Counted from the stretch's first letter, positions 18,031 through 26,464 are shown. The stretch: 64,000 nucleotides of DNA from SZAS-79 sp964599095 (GCA_964599095.1 CAZREB010000007.1:1-64000); one strand, 5' to 3'. The notes: generated by a model from the sequence alone, not told the origin. Translations and numbers: made by a program.

Positions 18031-18044
18031 TTGACGCAGATCAA
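18031..18044. promoter_or_regulatory. FNR/DNR-type box upstream of the hemerythrin gene
   Basis: TTGACGCAGATCAA, serving the leftward hemerythrin gene 85 nt away. On the minus strand TAGTAT (18001-18006) is at class II spacing. Confidence 0.75.
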
Positions 18045-18174
18045 CCGCGATTCCCGGCCGCCCGAAGGCCGGCCCGCATTTCGTCGACTGCGTCGCCAAC
18101 GGCGCCGCCCGAGCGCATGAAATGCGCAGTGCGATGGCAGCATTTTGTCCCAAGAGCCAACAAGCACGCGGGCA

Positions 18175-18960
18175 TTACCTGAAATTTGGCAGTATTCGAG
18201 GGTTCGATGCGCAGGCCTGCCCGGCCGCCTGGGCAAGCGCCGCGAGGAGCAGCGCGGCGCCGACGTTGTGTGCCAGCACGAGCCAGAGCGGCAGCGAGAA
18301 GGCGAGGGCTGCCAGTCCCAGGGCAGCCTGCAAGACGGCCAGCGCGAGGATCGCGCGGCCGGTGCGCCGGAGCGCAGGCGAGTGTCCCAGCCGGACGGCC
18401 AGCCACGTGCACAGCCCGAGCGCGACCGCACCGCAGGCACGATGCGCCAGCCCGACCTTGGCGAACCCGGTGACGGTCATCGCACCGGTGATGCACTGCA
18501 GGGCAACGACCAGGAGCGTGGCGAGCGCAAGCGGTGCCGAGCTCCCCGCGGTCGCTTCGTTTGCGGTGCGCGACTCGCGAGCGCCGAGCGCCCACAGAAG
18601 CGTCGACAGCGCGAGGCCGCCGGCCAGGTTCATGAGCAGGACCGTGGATGAGGCGTCCGGGCCCGAGTACCGCCCCACCCACGCCAGCGCAAGCATTACG
18701 GCGAGGGTGGCCACGGCAAGCACGATGTCGGGCCGGCGGCTTCGGTCACGCGTGACCACGAGACCCGTAACGAGGAGCACCAGCAGGCCGGCGAGGGAAG
18801 CCGACACGCGATGCGCGATTCGCGCCGCCTCGACCGCCGGCTGCGACGCATCCGGCGTCCCGGCGCTCAGCCGGAGGAAGGCGCTCGACGCGACGATCGC
18901 GAGCACCAGGGCGAACGCAACCCTCGCCAGGCGAGCCACCCAGCGGGTTTCAGAGCCCAT
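18175..18960 (-). CDS. CtaA/COX15-like membrane protein
   Basis: A 261-residue polytopic membrane protein with about eight hydrophobic segments. Histidine motifs typical of each half of heme A synthase are seen: ARIAHRVSAS, LAHRACGAVA and LAHNVGAALL. It lacks the long first extracytoplasmic loop with ExxH found in CtaA, so it is a degenerate or shortened relative, perhaps a heme-binding partner rather than a second synthase. It follows ctaA on the same strand with an 11-bp overlap when the ATG at 18960 is used (a TTG at 18975 is also possible). Confidence 0.75.
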   Translation of the reverse strand: MGSETRWVARLARVAFALVLAIVASSAFLRLSAGTPDASQPAVEAARIAHRVSASLAGLLVLLVTGLVVTRDRSRRPDIVLAVATLAVMLALAWVGRYSGPDASSTVLLMNLAGGLALSTLLWALGARESRTANEATAGSSAPLALATLLVVALQCITGAMTVTGFAKVGLAHRACGAVALGLCTWLAVRLGHSPALRRTGRAILALAVLQAALGLAALAFSLPLWLVLAHNVGAALLLAALAQAAGQACASNPRILPNFR

Positions 18961-20053
18961 GGGCGGCGCCGGCAAGTAGATGGGGCCGTGCGATCGCAGG
19001 CCCAGGGGACCCGCGCGGATTCCGGGCGCGATGGGTCAACCACAGGGACGCCGCGAAGAGCAGCGCCGCGCCTGCCTGGTGGGCGGCGGCGAGCGGGATC
19101 GGCACATGCAGCAGCAGCGTAGAGATTCCGAGCGCGAGCTGCAGGCCGAGGATGCCGAGCAGCAGTGCGGCGGGCCCTGCCAGCCGAGCCGAGCTTCTCG
19201 CCTGCCACCACAGCAGCGGGATCAGCACGAAGAGCAACGCGGCGACCGCCCGATGCACGAACTGCACGGTGGCCATGTTGTGGAAGAAATTCTCGTACCA
19301 CGGCTCGATCAGCAGGATCTCCGGCGGGACGAGGTGCCCGTTCATCAGCGGGAACGTGTTGTAGGCGAACCCGGCGCGGATCCCGGCGACCATGCCGCCG
19401 GTCAGCACCATCAGGAACACCACGGCCGAAACGGCCAGCGCAAACCCGGCCATCGGTGAAGCCGGCTTCCGGTCCGGGCGGGCCGGGCCGCCTTCGTGGG
19501 GCGTGAGCAAATCGAAGGCCGTCCAGAGTTGCGCGGCGAAGATGACGAAAGCAATCCCGAGGTGCGCGGTCAGGCGGAACTGGCTGACGCGCGGATCGTC
19601 CACCAGGCCGCTCCTGACCATGTACCAGCCCATTGCGCCCTGCAGCGCGCCGAGCAGGAAGATGGCGCCGAGCCGCCACGCCAGCGCGCCGCGGACTGTG
19701 CCGCGGGCGACGAACCACAGGAGCGGCAGCAGGAACACCAGCCCGGCTGCGCGGCCGAGCAGGCGGTGGAAGTATTCCAGCCAGAAGATGCGCTTGTAGC
19801 CCTCGACGTCGATGTCGAAATTGACCAGCTTGAATTCGGGCGTGGCCCGGTAGCCGGCGAACGAGGCCTCCCAATCGGCGTGCGTCAGCGGCGGGATCGT
19901 GCCCACCAGCGGCTGCCATTCGACGATCGACAGTCCCGAATGCGTGAGCCGCGTGAGGCCGCCTATGACGACGATGGCGAACACCATCGCGGCGCACAGG
20001 AGCAGCCAGCAAGCGATCGGGCGAAGGTTCGAAGGACCCGGAAGCGTATTCAC
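18950..20053 (-). CDS. ctaA: Heme A synthase (CtaA/COX15 family)
   Basis: A 367-residue membrane protein with eight helices in two homologous halves. Type 2 features are visible: GGLTRLTHSGLSIVEW near 31-46 and EYFHRLLGRAAG near 93-104 (ExxHR), then NMATVQFVHRAVAAL and AAHQAGAALL in the second half. It oxidises the heme O methyl to the formyl of heme A and needs O2. The only terminal oxidase-like enzyme here that would take heme A or a derivative is the subunit I encoded divergently at 20995. A perfect FNR-type box lies 65 nt upstream. Confidence 0.93.
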   Translation of the reverse strand: MNTLPGPSNLRPIACWLLLCAAMVFAIVVIGGLTRLTHSGLSIVEWQPLVGTIPPLTHADWEASFAGYRATPEFKLVNFDIDVEGYKRIFWLEYFHRLLGRAAGLVFLLPLLWFVARGTVRGALAWRLGAIFLLGALQGAMGWYMVRSGLVDDPRVSQFRLTAHLGIAFVIFAAQLWTAFDLLTPHEGGPARPDRKPASPMAGFALAVSAVVFLMVLTGGMVAGIRAGFAYNTFPLMNGHLVPPEILLIEPWYENFFHNMATVQFVHRAVAALLFVLIPLLWWQARSSARLAGPAALLLGILGLQLALGISTLLLHVPIPLAAAHQAGAALLFAASLWLTHRARNPRGSPGPAIARPHLLAGAAHGL

Positions 20054-20118
20054 GATCTCCTCTCGGTGGGCCGCTGCGGCAGGTGACCCGATGGTGCAGG
20101 CCGCGTGCCGCAGCGCCT

Positions 20119-20132
20119 TTGATATGCATCAA
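20119..20132. promoter_or_regulatory. Perfect FNR box between ctaA and the NOR-like operon
   Basis: TTGATATGCATCAA, an exact match to the FNR consensus. It is 65 nt from the leftward ctaA start and 144 nt from the rightward operon. No good -10 is seen in the ctaA direction, so which side it activates is open. Confidence 0.8.
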
Positions 20133-20182
20133 GACACGCGGCGCGGGCGCGTCCTGCCGCGGCGGCGTGAACCCCGCTTTTT

Positions 20183-20196
20183 TTGATGTAAAGCAA
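20183..20196. promoter_or_regulatory. Imperfect FNR box upstream of the NOR-like operon
   Basis: TTGATGTAAAGCAA: one perfect half-site and one with a mismatch. It ends 80 nt before the GTG at 20277. AAAGAT (20219-20224) is at the -10 spacing, giving a start near 20231. Confidence 0.55.
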
Positions 20197-20276
20197 GGAA
20201 ACCGGACCCTCCGCGCCCAAAGATGGCCCCGTCATGCGCAGGGATGCGCACCGGCCCGACACACACAGGAGGCACC

Positions 20277-20432
20277 GTGAGCGAAATCAGTCAGGACAAT
20301 GAAGCGATTCCCTGGATGCAGCAGCTGCTGGACAACCCTTTCCTGCTGCTCTTCCTCGGCGTGATGATCCCGATGGTGCTCTACGTCATCTGGGGCGTCT
20401 TCGACATCCTCACCGTACCGCTGGCCAAATAG
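20277..20432 (+). CDS. Single-helix small subunit, first gene of the NOR-like operon
   Basis: A 51-residue protein with one transmembrane helix (about 20-44). The GTG start is chosen because AGGAGG (20267-20272) is 4 nt upstream; an ATG further up (20223) would lie before the predicted transcript start. B-family oxidases such as Thermus ba3 have a one-helix subunit IIa, and this could be its counterpart, followed directly by subunits II and I. That reading rests on size and position only. Confidence 0.7.
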   Translation: MSEISQDNEAIPWMQQLLDNPFLLLFLGVMIPMVLYVIWGVFDILTVPLAK

Positions 20433-20444
20433 GGGGATGCACCC

Positions 20445-20984
20445 ATGAGCGCAATTCTCCCGCCTGCGGAACGGCTCTGGTGGAAGCACCCGCTGGACCG
20501 CGTCGAAGGCACCTGGATCGCGATCGCGCTGGTCTGGTGCCTCATCATGTTCGCGATGATGGTCGGCTGGCACGTCTACGGGAAGCAGAACCTCTCGACC
20601 GAGACGTACAAGACCAAGCCCGACCAGTTCGCCGCGAAGGCGCAGGCCGTGGTCGAGAAGTACACGGTGCGCACCGAAACCGACCAGAAGATCCCGGTCG
20701 TGCATCCGCCCGAGAATGCGGACGTGTACCTGATCGCGCGCCTGTGGAACTGGTGGCCGATCCTCGAGCTGGAGAAGGGCAAGACCTACCGCCTGCACCT
20801 GACGGCGATGGACTACAACCACGGCTTTTCGCTGCAGCCGGCCAACATCAACATCCAGGTGGTGCCGGGCTACGAGCACGTGGTGACGGTCACGCCGAAC
20901 CAGGCCGGCACGTTCTCGATCGTCTGCAACGAATACTGCGGCATCAACCATCACACGATGGTCAGCCGCCTCTACGTCAAATAA
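20445..20984 (+). CDS. norS: CuA-containing heme-copper reductase subunit II (NorS-like)
   Basis: A 179-residue protein with one N-terminal helix (about 23-45) and a periplasmic cupredoxin domain. The full CuA site is present: H126, C161, E163, C165, H169 and M172 (CNEYCGINHHTM). It accepts electrons from a cytochrome c or cupredoxin and passes them to subunit I. The single helix and short length match B-family subunit II. The gene symbol follows the norSY-senC set described in ammonia oxidisers. Because assignment to that family depends on subunit I, it should be read as NorS-like or CoxB-like. Confidence 0.85.
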   Translation: MSAILPPAERLWWKHPLDRVEGTWIAIALVWCLIMFAMMVGWHVYGKQNLSTETYKTKPDQFAAKAQAVVEKYTVRTETDQKIPVVHPPENADVYLIARLWNWWPILELEKGKTYRLHLTAMDYNHGFSLQPANINIQVVPGYEHVVTVTPNQAGTFSIVCNEYCGINHHTMVSRLYVK

Positions 20985-20994
20985 GGGGGTAGAC

Positions 20995-22692
20995 ATGTCC
21001 ACTACTACTTATCGGACCTGCCCCCGGTCGGGGCTGCAGTTCGAGGGCCAGGCCGAGCTGCTGATGAAGGTCAACGCGGTCGCGGCGGTCGTCTTCCTGC
21101 TGATCGGCGGGATCCTCGCCGTGGGCGTCGTGCTGACGCGCTGGCCCGCGATCCACTGGCTGGAGGCCGATACCTTCTACCAGGTGCTGACTGCGCACGG
21201 CATCGACATGCTGATCTTCTGGATCATCTTCTTCGAGATGGCGGTGCTGTACTTCTGCGCATCCACGCTGCTGCGCTGCCGCCTCGCCACGCCGCGCATG
21301 GCGTGGCTGGCGTTCGCGCTGATGCTGATCGGCGCGGTGACCAACAACGTCGCCGTCTACCAGGGCGGTTCGAGCGTCATGATGACCTCGTATGTGCCGA
21401 TGATGGCGGCGCCCGCGTTCTACCTCGGGCTGATCCTGTTCGCGGTGGGCGCGCTGATCGGCTGCTTCGTGTTCCTCGGCACGCTGGTGGTCGCCAGGCG
21501 CGAGAAGACCTACCAGGGCTCGGTGCCGCTGGTGACCTTCGGCGCGATCACCGCCTGCATCATCGCGGTGTTCACGATCACCTCGGGCGCGATCATCCTG
21601 ATCCCGACTTTCCTGATGTCGGTCGGGCTGGTGAAGGAGGTCGACGCGCTGGTGTACCGCACGGTCTGGTGGGCCTTCGGGCATTCGTCGCAGCAGATCA
21701 ACGTCGCGGCGCACATCTCGATCTGGTACGCGATCGCCGCGATCGCCTTCGGTGCCAAGCCGATGTCAGAGCGCGTGAGCCGCGGGGCGTTCCTGCTTTA
21801 CATCCTGTTCCTGCAACTGGCGAGCGCGCACCACCTGCTCGCGGACCCGGGCCTTTCCACTGCGTGGAAGGTCGTCAATACCAGCTACTTCATGTACTTC
21901 GCGGTGCTGGCCTCGATGATCCACGGGCTGACGATCCCGGGTGCGATCGAGGTGGCCCAGCGCCAGAAGGGCTACACCAAGGGACTGTTCGAATGGCTGA
22001 GGAAGGCGCCGTGGGGCAACCCGGTGTTCTCCGGCATGTTCATCTCGCTGATCGGGTTCGGGTTCCTCGGCGGGATCTCGGGCGTGATGATGGGCACCGA
22101 ACAGCTCAACATGATCATCCACAACACGATCTACGTGCCGGGGCACTTCCATGCCACGGTCGTGGTCGGCACCAGCCTGTCGTTCATGGCGCTGACCTAC
22201 TTCCTGATCCCGGTGCTGTTCAGGCGCGAGATGATCAATCCGGGTCTCGCGAAGTTCCAGCCTTACCTGTTCGGCCTGTCGATGTACTTCTTCTGCCTGG
22301 TGATGATGGGGGCGGGGACGCTCGGCGTCTCGCGCCGGCACTGGGACATGGCCTTCAGCGGCTCGGCCATGGCCTACGAGTGGCCCGGCGCGGCCTACCT
22401 GATGATGGGCCTGGTAGGCATCGCCGGCATCGCCGCGATCGCGGGCGGTGCGATCTACATCTACATCACGGTCGGCTCGCTGCTGTGGGGCAAGCGGCTC
22501 GACAGCGGGGTGCAGAGCCCGAAGTTCACGCCGATTCCGCCGACCGCCCCTTCGATGGTCGTGCAGAGTTACGGCTCGATGGGATTCGCCGCCCCCGGCA
22601 CCTTCGCGCTGGCGATGGTGTTCCTGGTCGCATTCGTGCTGTACTACTTCATCAACTGGAAGTACCTGTCCACGCTCTGGGGCCTGAGCTGA
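20995..22692 (+). CDS. norY: B-family heme-copper subunit I lacking the active-site tyrosine, probable NO reductase (NorY-like)
   Basis: A 565-residue membrane protein with about 14 helices. The ligands are intact: H68 (low-spin heme), H230, H279 and H280 (CuB), H384 and H386 (hemes). B-family landmarks are clear: HHLLADPG at 279-286 and HNTIYVPGHFH at 376-386. In oxygen reductases of this family the CuB histidine is followed at +4 by the tyrosine cross-linked to it (GHPIVY). Here the segment is GHSSQQ, so that position is Q234. Loss of the tyrosine is the mark of NO-reducing members of the superfamily such as sNOR. With SenC and CyoE next to it, this most resembles sNOR (NorSY-SenC). NO reduction is inferred; an unusual oxygen reductase is the alternative. 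Confidence 0.85.
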   Translation: MSTTTYRTCPRSGLQFEGQAELLMKVNAVAAVVFLLIGGILAVGVVLTRWPAIHWLEADTFYQVLTAHGIDMLIFWIIFFEMAVLYFCASTLLRCRLATPRMAWLAFALMLIGAVTNNVAVYQGGSSVMMTSYVPMMAAPAFYLGLILFAVGALIGCFVFLGTLVVARREKTYQGSVPLVTFGAITACIIAVFTITSGAIILIPTFLMSVGLVKEVDALVYRTVWWAFGHSSQQINVAAHISIWYAIAAIAFGAKPMSERVSRGAFLLYILFLQLASAHHLLADPGLSTAWKVVNTSYFMYFAVLASMIHGLTIPGAIEVAQRQKGYTKGLFEWLRKAPWGNPVFSGMFISLIGFGFLGGISGVMMGTEQLNMIIHNTIYVPGHFHATVVVGTSLSFMALTYFLIPVLFRREMINPGLAKFQPYLFGLSMYFFCLVMMGAGTLGVSRRHWDMAFSGSAMAYEWPGAAYLMMGLVGIAGIAAIAGGAIYIYITVGSLLWGKRLDSGVQSPKFTPIPPTAPSMVVQSYGSMGFAAPGTFALAMVFLVAFVLYYFINWKYLSTLWGLS

Positions 22693-22701
22693 GGGGCGGA
22701 C

Positions 22702-23604
22702 ATGAATACCGCCACGCTTCCCGCGCATGAGGGTCGCAGCTCCGGGCAGCTCGCTCGCGAAGTGCTCGGCGTGTTCAAGCTGCGCATCGGGTTCATGATC
22801 ATGATCACCGCGCTGGTGGGCCTGGCGGTGACGCCGGGCCCTGCGCTGACCGCGATGCAGTGGGTCGTGCTGTCGGTGTCGGTGTTCGTGTCCTCGGCGA
22901 GCGCAGGCGCCTTCAACCAGTACGTGGAGTACGACACCGACCGGCTGATGGCGCGTACGCGCACGCGCGCGTTCGTGACCGGTGCGCTTCCGCATACGCC
23001 TGTCTGGCTGCTGCTGATCGGGGTCATGCTGGCGGCGTCCGTGGCTGCGGCATGGCTTGCGCTGAATGCGGTGGCCGCGATGTATGTCTTCCTCGGTGCC
23101 TTCTTTTATGCCGTGGTCTACACCGTCTGGCTCAAGCGGCGCACCTCGATGAACATCGTGGTCGGCGGGCTGGCGGGCAGTTTCGCCGTGCTCGCGGGCG
23201 CGGCCGCGGTGGATCCGGCCCTCGGTCCGCTGCCGCTGCTGCTTGCGCTGGTGCTGTTCCTGTGGACGCCGCCGCACTTCTGGAGTCTTGCAATCGCCAA
23301 CCACGAGGACTACGCGGCGGCCGGCGTGCCGATGCTGCCGGTCGTGGTCGGCCGGGAGCGCGCGGCGCAGATCGTCTTCCTCAGCACGGCGGCGCTGGTG
23401 GCGGCTTCGATCCTGCCGGTGTTCTTCGGCGCCGGGCCGGTCTACCTGGCCGGCGCCCTGGCCGGCGGGCTGCACTTCATTCGCAAGGCCTGGGTCCTCG
23501 CCCGCAGGCCCGGCCGCGCGACTGCGATGGGTGCTTTCTTCGCTTCGCTGGTGCAACTCAGCCTGTTGCTGGCGGCGGCGAGCATCGACGGCCTGCTGCG
23601 ATGA
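22702..23604 (+). CDS. cyoE: Protoheme IX farnesyltransferase (heme O synthase)
   Basis: A 300-residue UbiA-family membrane protein with about nine helices. The first polyprenyl-diphosphate site is NQYVEYDTDRLMARTRTR (about 73-90), with E in place of the usual first D of DxxxD. The second conserved stretch YTVWLKRRTSMNIVVGG is at about 134-150. It farnesylates heme b to heme O, the substrate of CtaA. Located 9 bp after subunit I and overlapping senC by ATGA, so it belongs to the enzyme's own assembly set. Confidence 0.93.
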   Translation: MNTATLPAHEGRSSGQLAREVLGVFKLRIGFMIMITALVGLAVTPGPALTAMQWVVLSVSVFVSSASAGAFNQYVEYDTDRLMARTRTRAFVTGALPHTPVWLLLIGVMLAASVAAAWLALNAVAAMYVFLGAFFYAVVYTVWLKRRTSMNIVVGGLAGSFAVLAGAAAVDPALGPLPLLLALVLFLWTPPHFWSLAIANHEDYAAAGVPMLPVVVGRERAAQIVFLSTAALVAASILPVFFGAGPVYLAGALAGGLHFIRKAWVLARRPGRATAMGAFFASLVQLSLLLAAASIDGLLR

Positions 23605-24467
23605 AAGCGCTGCGGGCGGCGATCGCGGTGCTCTGCGCGAGCATCGGGCTCGCCGCGCATTCCGCCCAGCTTTCTTCCGGTGCGGTTGCCGAATCGCGGC
23701 CGGCGCTGGAGCAATCCGAAGCGCTGCGCGCAAGCCAGGCCGTTCTCGGCAGCGCGCCTGCCGACTACACGATGCTCGATCGAGAAGGCCGGCCGGTGCG
23801 CCTGTCGAGCTTCCGGGGCAAGCCGCTGCTCGTGAGCTTCGTCTATACCGGGTGCTTCACGGTCTGCCCGACGAGCACGCGGATGCTCGACGAAGCCGTA
23901 GCCGGATTGCAGGACCGGTTCGGCACCGGCCAGTTCAACGTGATCAGCATCGGCTTCAACCAGCCGGCCGACTCGCCGCACGCGATGAAGGATTTCGCCG
24001 CCAGGAACCGGATCGATCGTCCGAACTGGGAGTTCCTCAGCCCGCATGCGGCTATCGTCGAGCCGCTGACGCGCGATTTCGGCTTTCGCTATGCGGCCAC
24101 CGCAGCCGGGTTCGACCATCTGCTGCAACTGACCATCCTCGATGCCGACGGCCGCATCGTGCGGCAGGTCTACGGGGATCGCCTCGGCGCGAACCAGCTC
24201 GGCGAGCCGCTGAAGCAACTCCTCGCCGGTACGCCGTTAGGCGGGCACGCAAGCCTCTCGGACCTGGTCGACCGGGTGCGTATCCTGTGCTCGGTCTACG
24301 ACCCGGCGACCGGGACCTACCGCGTCGACTACGGTCTGGCGATCATGGTCGCCGGCGGAATCACCTTCGCCCTCGCCATGGCCGGATTCTTCCTGTCGGA
24401 ATGGCGGAACCAGCGCCGCGCGCGCCGGTCCGGAGCCGCGCATGGATCCCGACGGCTTGCCGCCTAG
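23601..24467 (+). CDS. senC: SCO1/SenC-type copper chaperone with an added C-terminal helix
   Basis: A 288-residue thioredoxin-fold copper protein. The Cu ligands are C85 and C89 (TGCFTVCP) and the histidine in GFDHLLQL near 173. It loads the CuA site of subunit II. The N-terminal signal peptide is about 1-22. Unlike plain SCO1 it carries a C-terminal transmembrane helix (about 246-270) and a basic tail, so it is held in the membrane by its C-terminus. It overlaps cyoE at the start and the next gene at the end (26 bp). Confidence 0.92.
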   Translation: MKALRAAIAVLCASIGLAAHSAQLSSGAVAESRPALEQSEALRASQAVLGSAPADYTMLDREGRPVRLSSFRGKPLLVSFVYTGCFTVCPTSTRMLDEAVAGLQDRFGTGQFNVISIGFNQPADSPHAMKDFAARNRIDRPNWEFLSPHAAIVEPLTRDFGFRYAATAAGFDHLLQLTILDADGRIVRQVYGDRLGANQLGEPLKQLLAGTPLGGHASLSDLVDRVRILCSVYDPATGTYRVDYGLAIMVAGGITFALAMAGFFLSEWRNQRRARRSGAAHGSRRLAA

Positions 24468-25956
24468 CCGCGCGCTGGCGGCCTTCACGGCGGTCGAACG
24501 GGTCTTCGATTCCGCCTTCGGCAGCGCAGGCAATCCGCTGCGCCACCTGGGGGCCCTCGGGTTCCTGTGCTTCTGGCTGCTGGCGGGCAGCGGCCTCTAC
24601 CTCTACGCGGTGCTCGACACTTCGGTCGAAGGCGCCTACCGATCGGTCGACGAGTTGTCGCGCGGGCAGTGGTATCTCGGCGGCTGGCTGCGCAGCCTGC
24701 ATCGCTATGCGGCCGACGCGTTCGTGATCGTGACCTGCGCGCACCTCCTGCGCGAGTTCCTGCTCGGCCGCTACAGCCATTTCAGGCGGTTCTCCTGGCT
24801 CACCGGGGTGCCGCTGCCGTTGTTCATGTTCGCGTGCGGCATCGGCGGCTTCTGGCTGAACTGGGACCAGCTCGGCCAGTTCTCGGCGCTCGCGACCGCC
24901 GAATTCCTCGACTGGCTGCCGTTCTTCACTTCACCGCTGACCCGCAATTTCCTCGCCGCGGGGAGCGTGTCGGATCGCCTCTTTTCGCTCTTCGTGTTCG
25001 TGCACCTGGGCGTGCCGCTGCTGCTCCTGTTCGGCCTGTGGTTCCATGTCCAGCGGATCGCGCGGGCCGAAGTGTTCCCGCCGCGCGCGCTCGCGATCGG
25101 GACTTCGGCGGCCTTGCTGGCAATCGCGCTCGCCGTGCCGGTCATGAGCCAGGCGCAGGCGGATCTTTCGATCGCGCCGGGGCCGCTTGCGCTGGACTGG
25201 ATCCTGCTGTTTTCTCATCCGCTCGCCTATGCGACATCGAACGGTTTCGTATGGTCGTTGTTCGGCACGGCGATGCTCTGGCTGGTCGCCCTGCCATTCC
25301 TCCCGCAGCCGGCGCGGCCGGCGATCGCAAAGGTCGACCCGGACAACTGCAACGGCTGCCGCCGCTGCTTCGAAGATTGCCCGTATGCCGCGATCACGAT
25401 GCGCGCGCATCCCAACGGCAAGGCCGGACGGCAGCTCGCCGTCGTCGATGCGGACTTGTGCGCCAGCTGCGGGATCTGCGTCGGGTCCTGCCCGTCGTCG
25501 ACGCCGTTTCGCAGCGGGGCGCAATTGCTGACCGGGATCGACATGCCGCAACTGCCAGTCGATGCGCTGCGCCGCAGGCTCGAGGCGGGATTGGCCGAGA
25601 CCAAAGGCGGCCGCAAGATTGTCGTCATCGGTTGCGATCATTGCACGCCGGTCAATACCCTTGGCGGGACCGATGTCGTGCCGCTCAGCCTGATCTGCAG
25701 CGGCATGCTGCCGCCTTCCTTCGTCGAATACGCATTGCGCGGCGGAGCCTCGGGCGTGCTGCTCACCGGCTGTGCCGAGGGCGCCTGCGCGTTCCGGCTC
25801 GGGACGCGCTGGACCGAAGAGCGCCTCAGCGGCACACGCGAGCCGCACCTGCGGGCCTCGGTACCGCGCGAGCGGCTGGTGACCGCATGGTTGCCGGCCG
25901 GCGACCGCCAGGCGCTTGCCGCAGCCCTGGACGGAATGAGGGCGCGGCATGGATAA
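24442..25956 (+). CDS. Fusion protein: cytochrome b, 2x[4Fe-4S] ferredoxin, MvhD-like Fe-S domain
   Basis: A 504-residue protein with three modules. Residues 1-290 are a cytochrome b N-terminal-type membrane domain with four heme ligands in two pairs spaced by 14 (H87/H101 and H188/H202). Residues 300-352 are a bacterial ferredoxin with eight cysteines (303, 306, 309, 313, 340, 343, 346, 350). Residues 392-460 resemble MvhD, the delta subunit of methyl-viologen hydrogenase (VIGCDHC, ICSGMLPPSFVEYALRGGA, TGCAEGACAF), with cysteines 398, 401, 419, 444 and 449. Such a chain would pass electrons between a soluble partner and membrane hemes. Its membrane part is a paralogue of the one encoded at 27900. 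The partner is unknown. Confidence 0.88.
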   Translation: MDPDGLPPSRALAAFTAVERVFDSAFGSAGNPLRHLGALGFLCFWLLAGSGLYLYAVLDTSVEGAYRSVDELSRGQWYLGGWLRSLHRYAADAFVIVTCAHLLREFLLGRYSHFRRFSWLTGVPLPLFMFACGIGGFWLNWDQLGQFSALATAEFLDWLPFFTSPLTRNFLAAGSVSDRLFSLFVFVHLGVPLLLLFGLWFHVQRIARAEVFPPRALAIGTSAALLAIALAVPVMSQAQADLSIAPGPLALDWILLFSHPLAYATSNGFVWSLFGTAMLWLVALPFLPQPARPAIAKVDPDNCNGCRRCFEDCPYAAITMRAHPNGKAGRQLAVVDADLCASCGICVGSCPSSTPFRSGAQLLTGIDMPQLPVDALRRRLEAGLAETKGGRKIVVIGCDHCTPVNTLGGTDVVPLSLICSGMLPPSFVEYALRGGASGVLLTGCAEGACAFRLGTRWTEERLSGTREPHLRASVPRERLVTAWLPAGDRQALAAALDGMRARHG

Positions 25957-26464
25957 GCCGAAGTCCACGCCGGCGGCCTGGCTGGGGCAGGGCGCGCTCT
26001 ACGCGCTGTTCGCGCTTGCGATCGGGACGTTCTCGCACTGGCCGCCGTACCGTCATCTCGCGGCCGACCAGGCGCTGATCAAGCTGAGCTTCACCCACCA
26101 CGGCAAGCTCGTCAGCGAGTGCCGGCCGCTGAGCGAAGCCGAACTGGCGAAGCTGCCGCCGAACATGCGCACGCCGATGAAGTGCCCGCGCGAGCGGGTG
26201 CCGGTGCTGGTGGAACTCGACATCGACGGCGTGCCGGCGGCGCGGCATACGGCGTCGCCTTCGGGGTTGTCGAAGGACGGCGCCTCGGCGGTCTACCGGC
26301 GGCTGCCGGTCAAGGCCGGCGCCCACCGGATCTCGGTGCGACTGAAGGACAGCGCCGGGTCGACCGGCTTCGATTATTCGCGCGACGAATCGGTCTCGCT
26401 CAGGCCGGCCCAGGTCCTGGTGATCGATTTCGACGCAAGCAAAGGCGGGATCACACTGCGATGA
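25949..26464 (+). CDS. Membrane-anchored periplasmic protein, function unknown
   Basis: A 171-residue protein with one N-terminal helix (about 11-27) and a beta-rich periplasmic part holding two cysteines (SECRPL, MKCPRE) about 21 residues apart. I do not recognise the family. It overlaps its neighbours on both sides (8 and 4 bp), so it is made in step with them and may be a small subunit of the same complex, in the place where a subunit II would stand before the heme-copper-like subunit I that follows. Confidence 0.7.
   Translation: MDKPKSTPAAWLGQGALYALFALAIGTFSHWPPYRHLAADQALIKLSFTHHGKLVSECRPLSEAELAKLPPNMRTPMKCPRERVPVLVELDIDGVPAARHTASPSGLSKDGASAVYRRLPVKAGAHRISVRLKDSAGSTGFDYSRDESVSLRPAQVLVIDFDASKGGITLR

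Noticed and set aside
20995..22692. Calling subunit I an ordinary ba3 oxygen reductase
   Set aside because: The cross-linked tyrosine position is glutamine, which known oxygen reductases of this family do not tolerate; kept as an alternative only.
21766..23733. 655-codon leftward frame over subunit I, cyoE and senC
   Set aside because: Antisense shadow of three well-supported genes, with composition unlike a protein.
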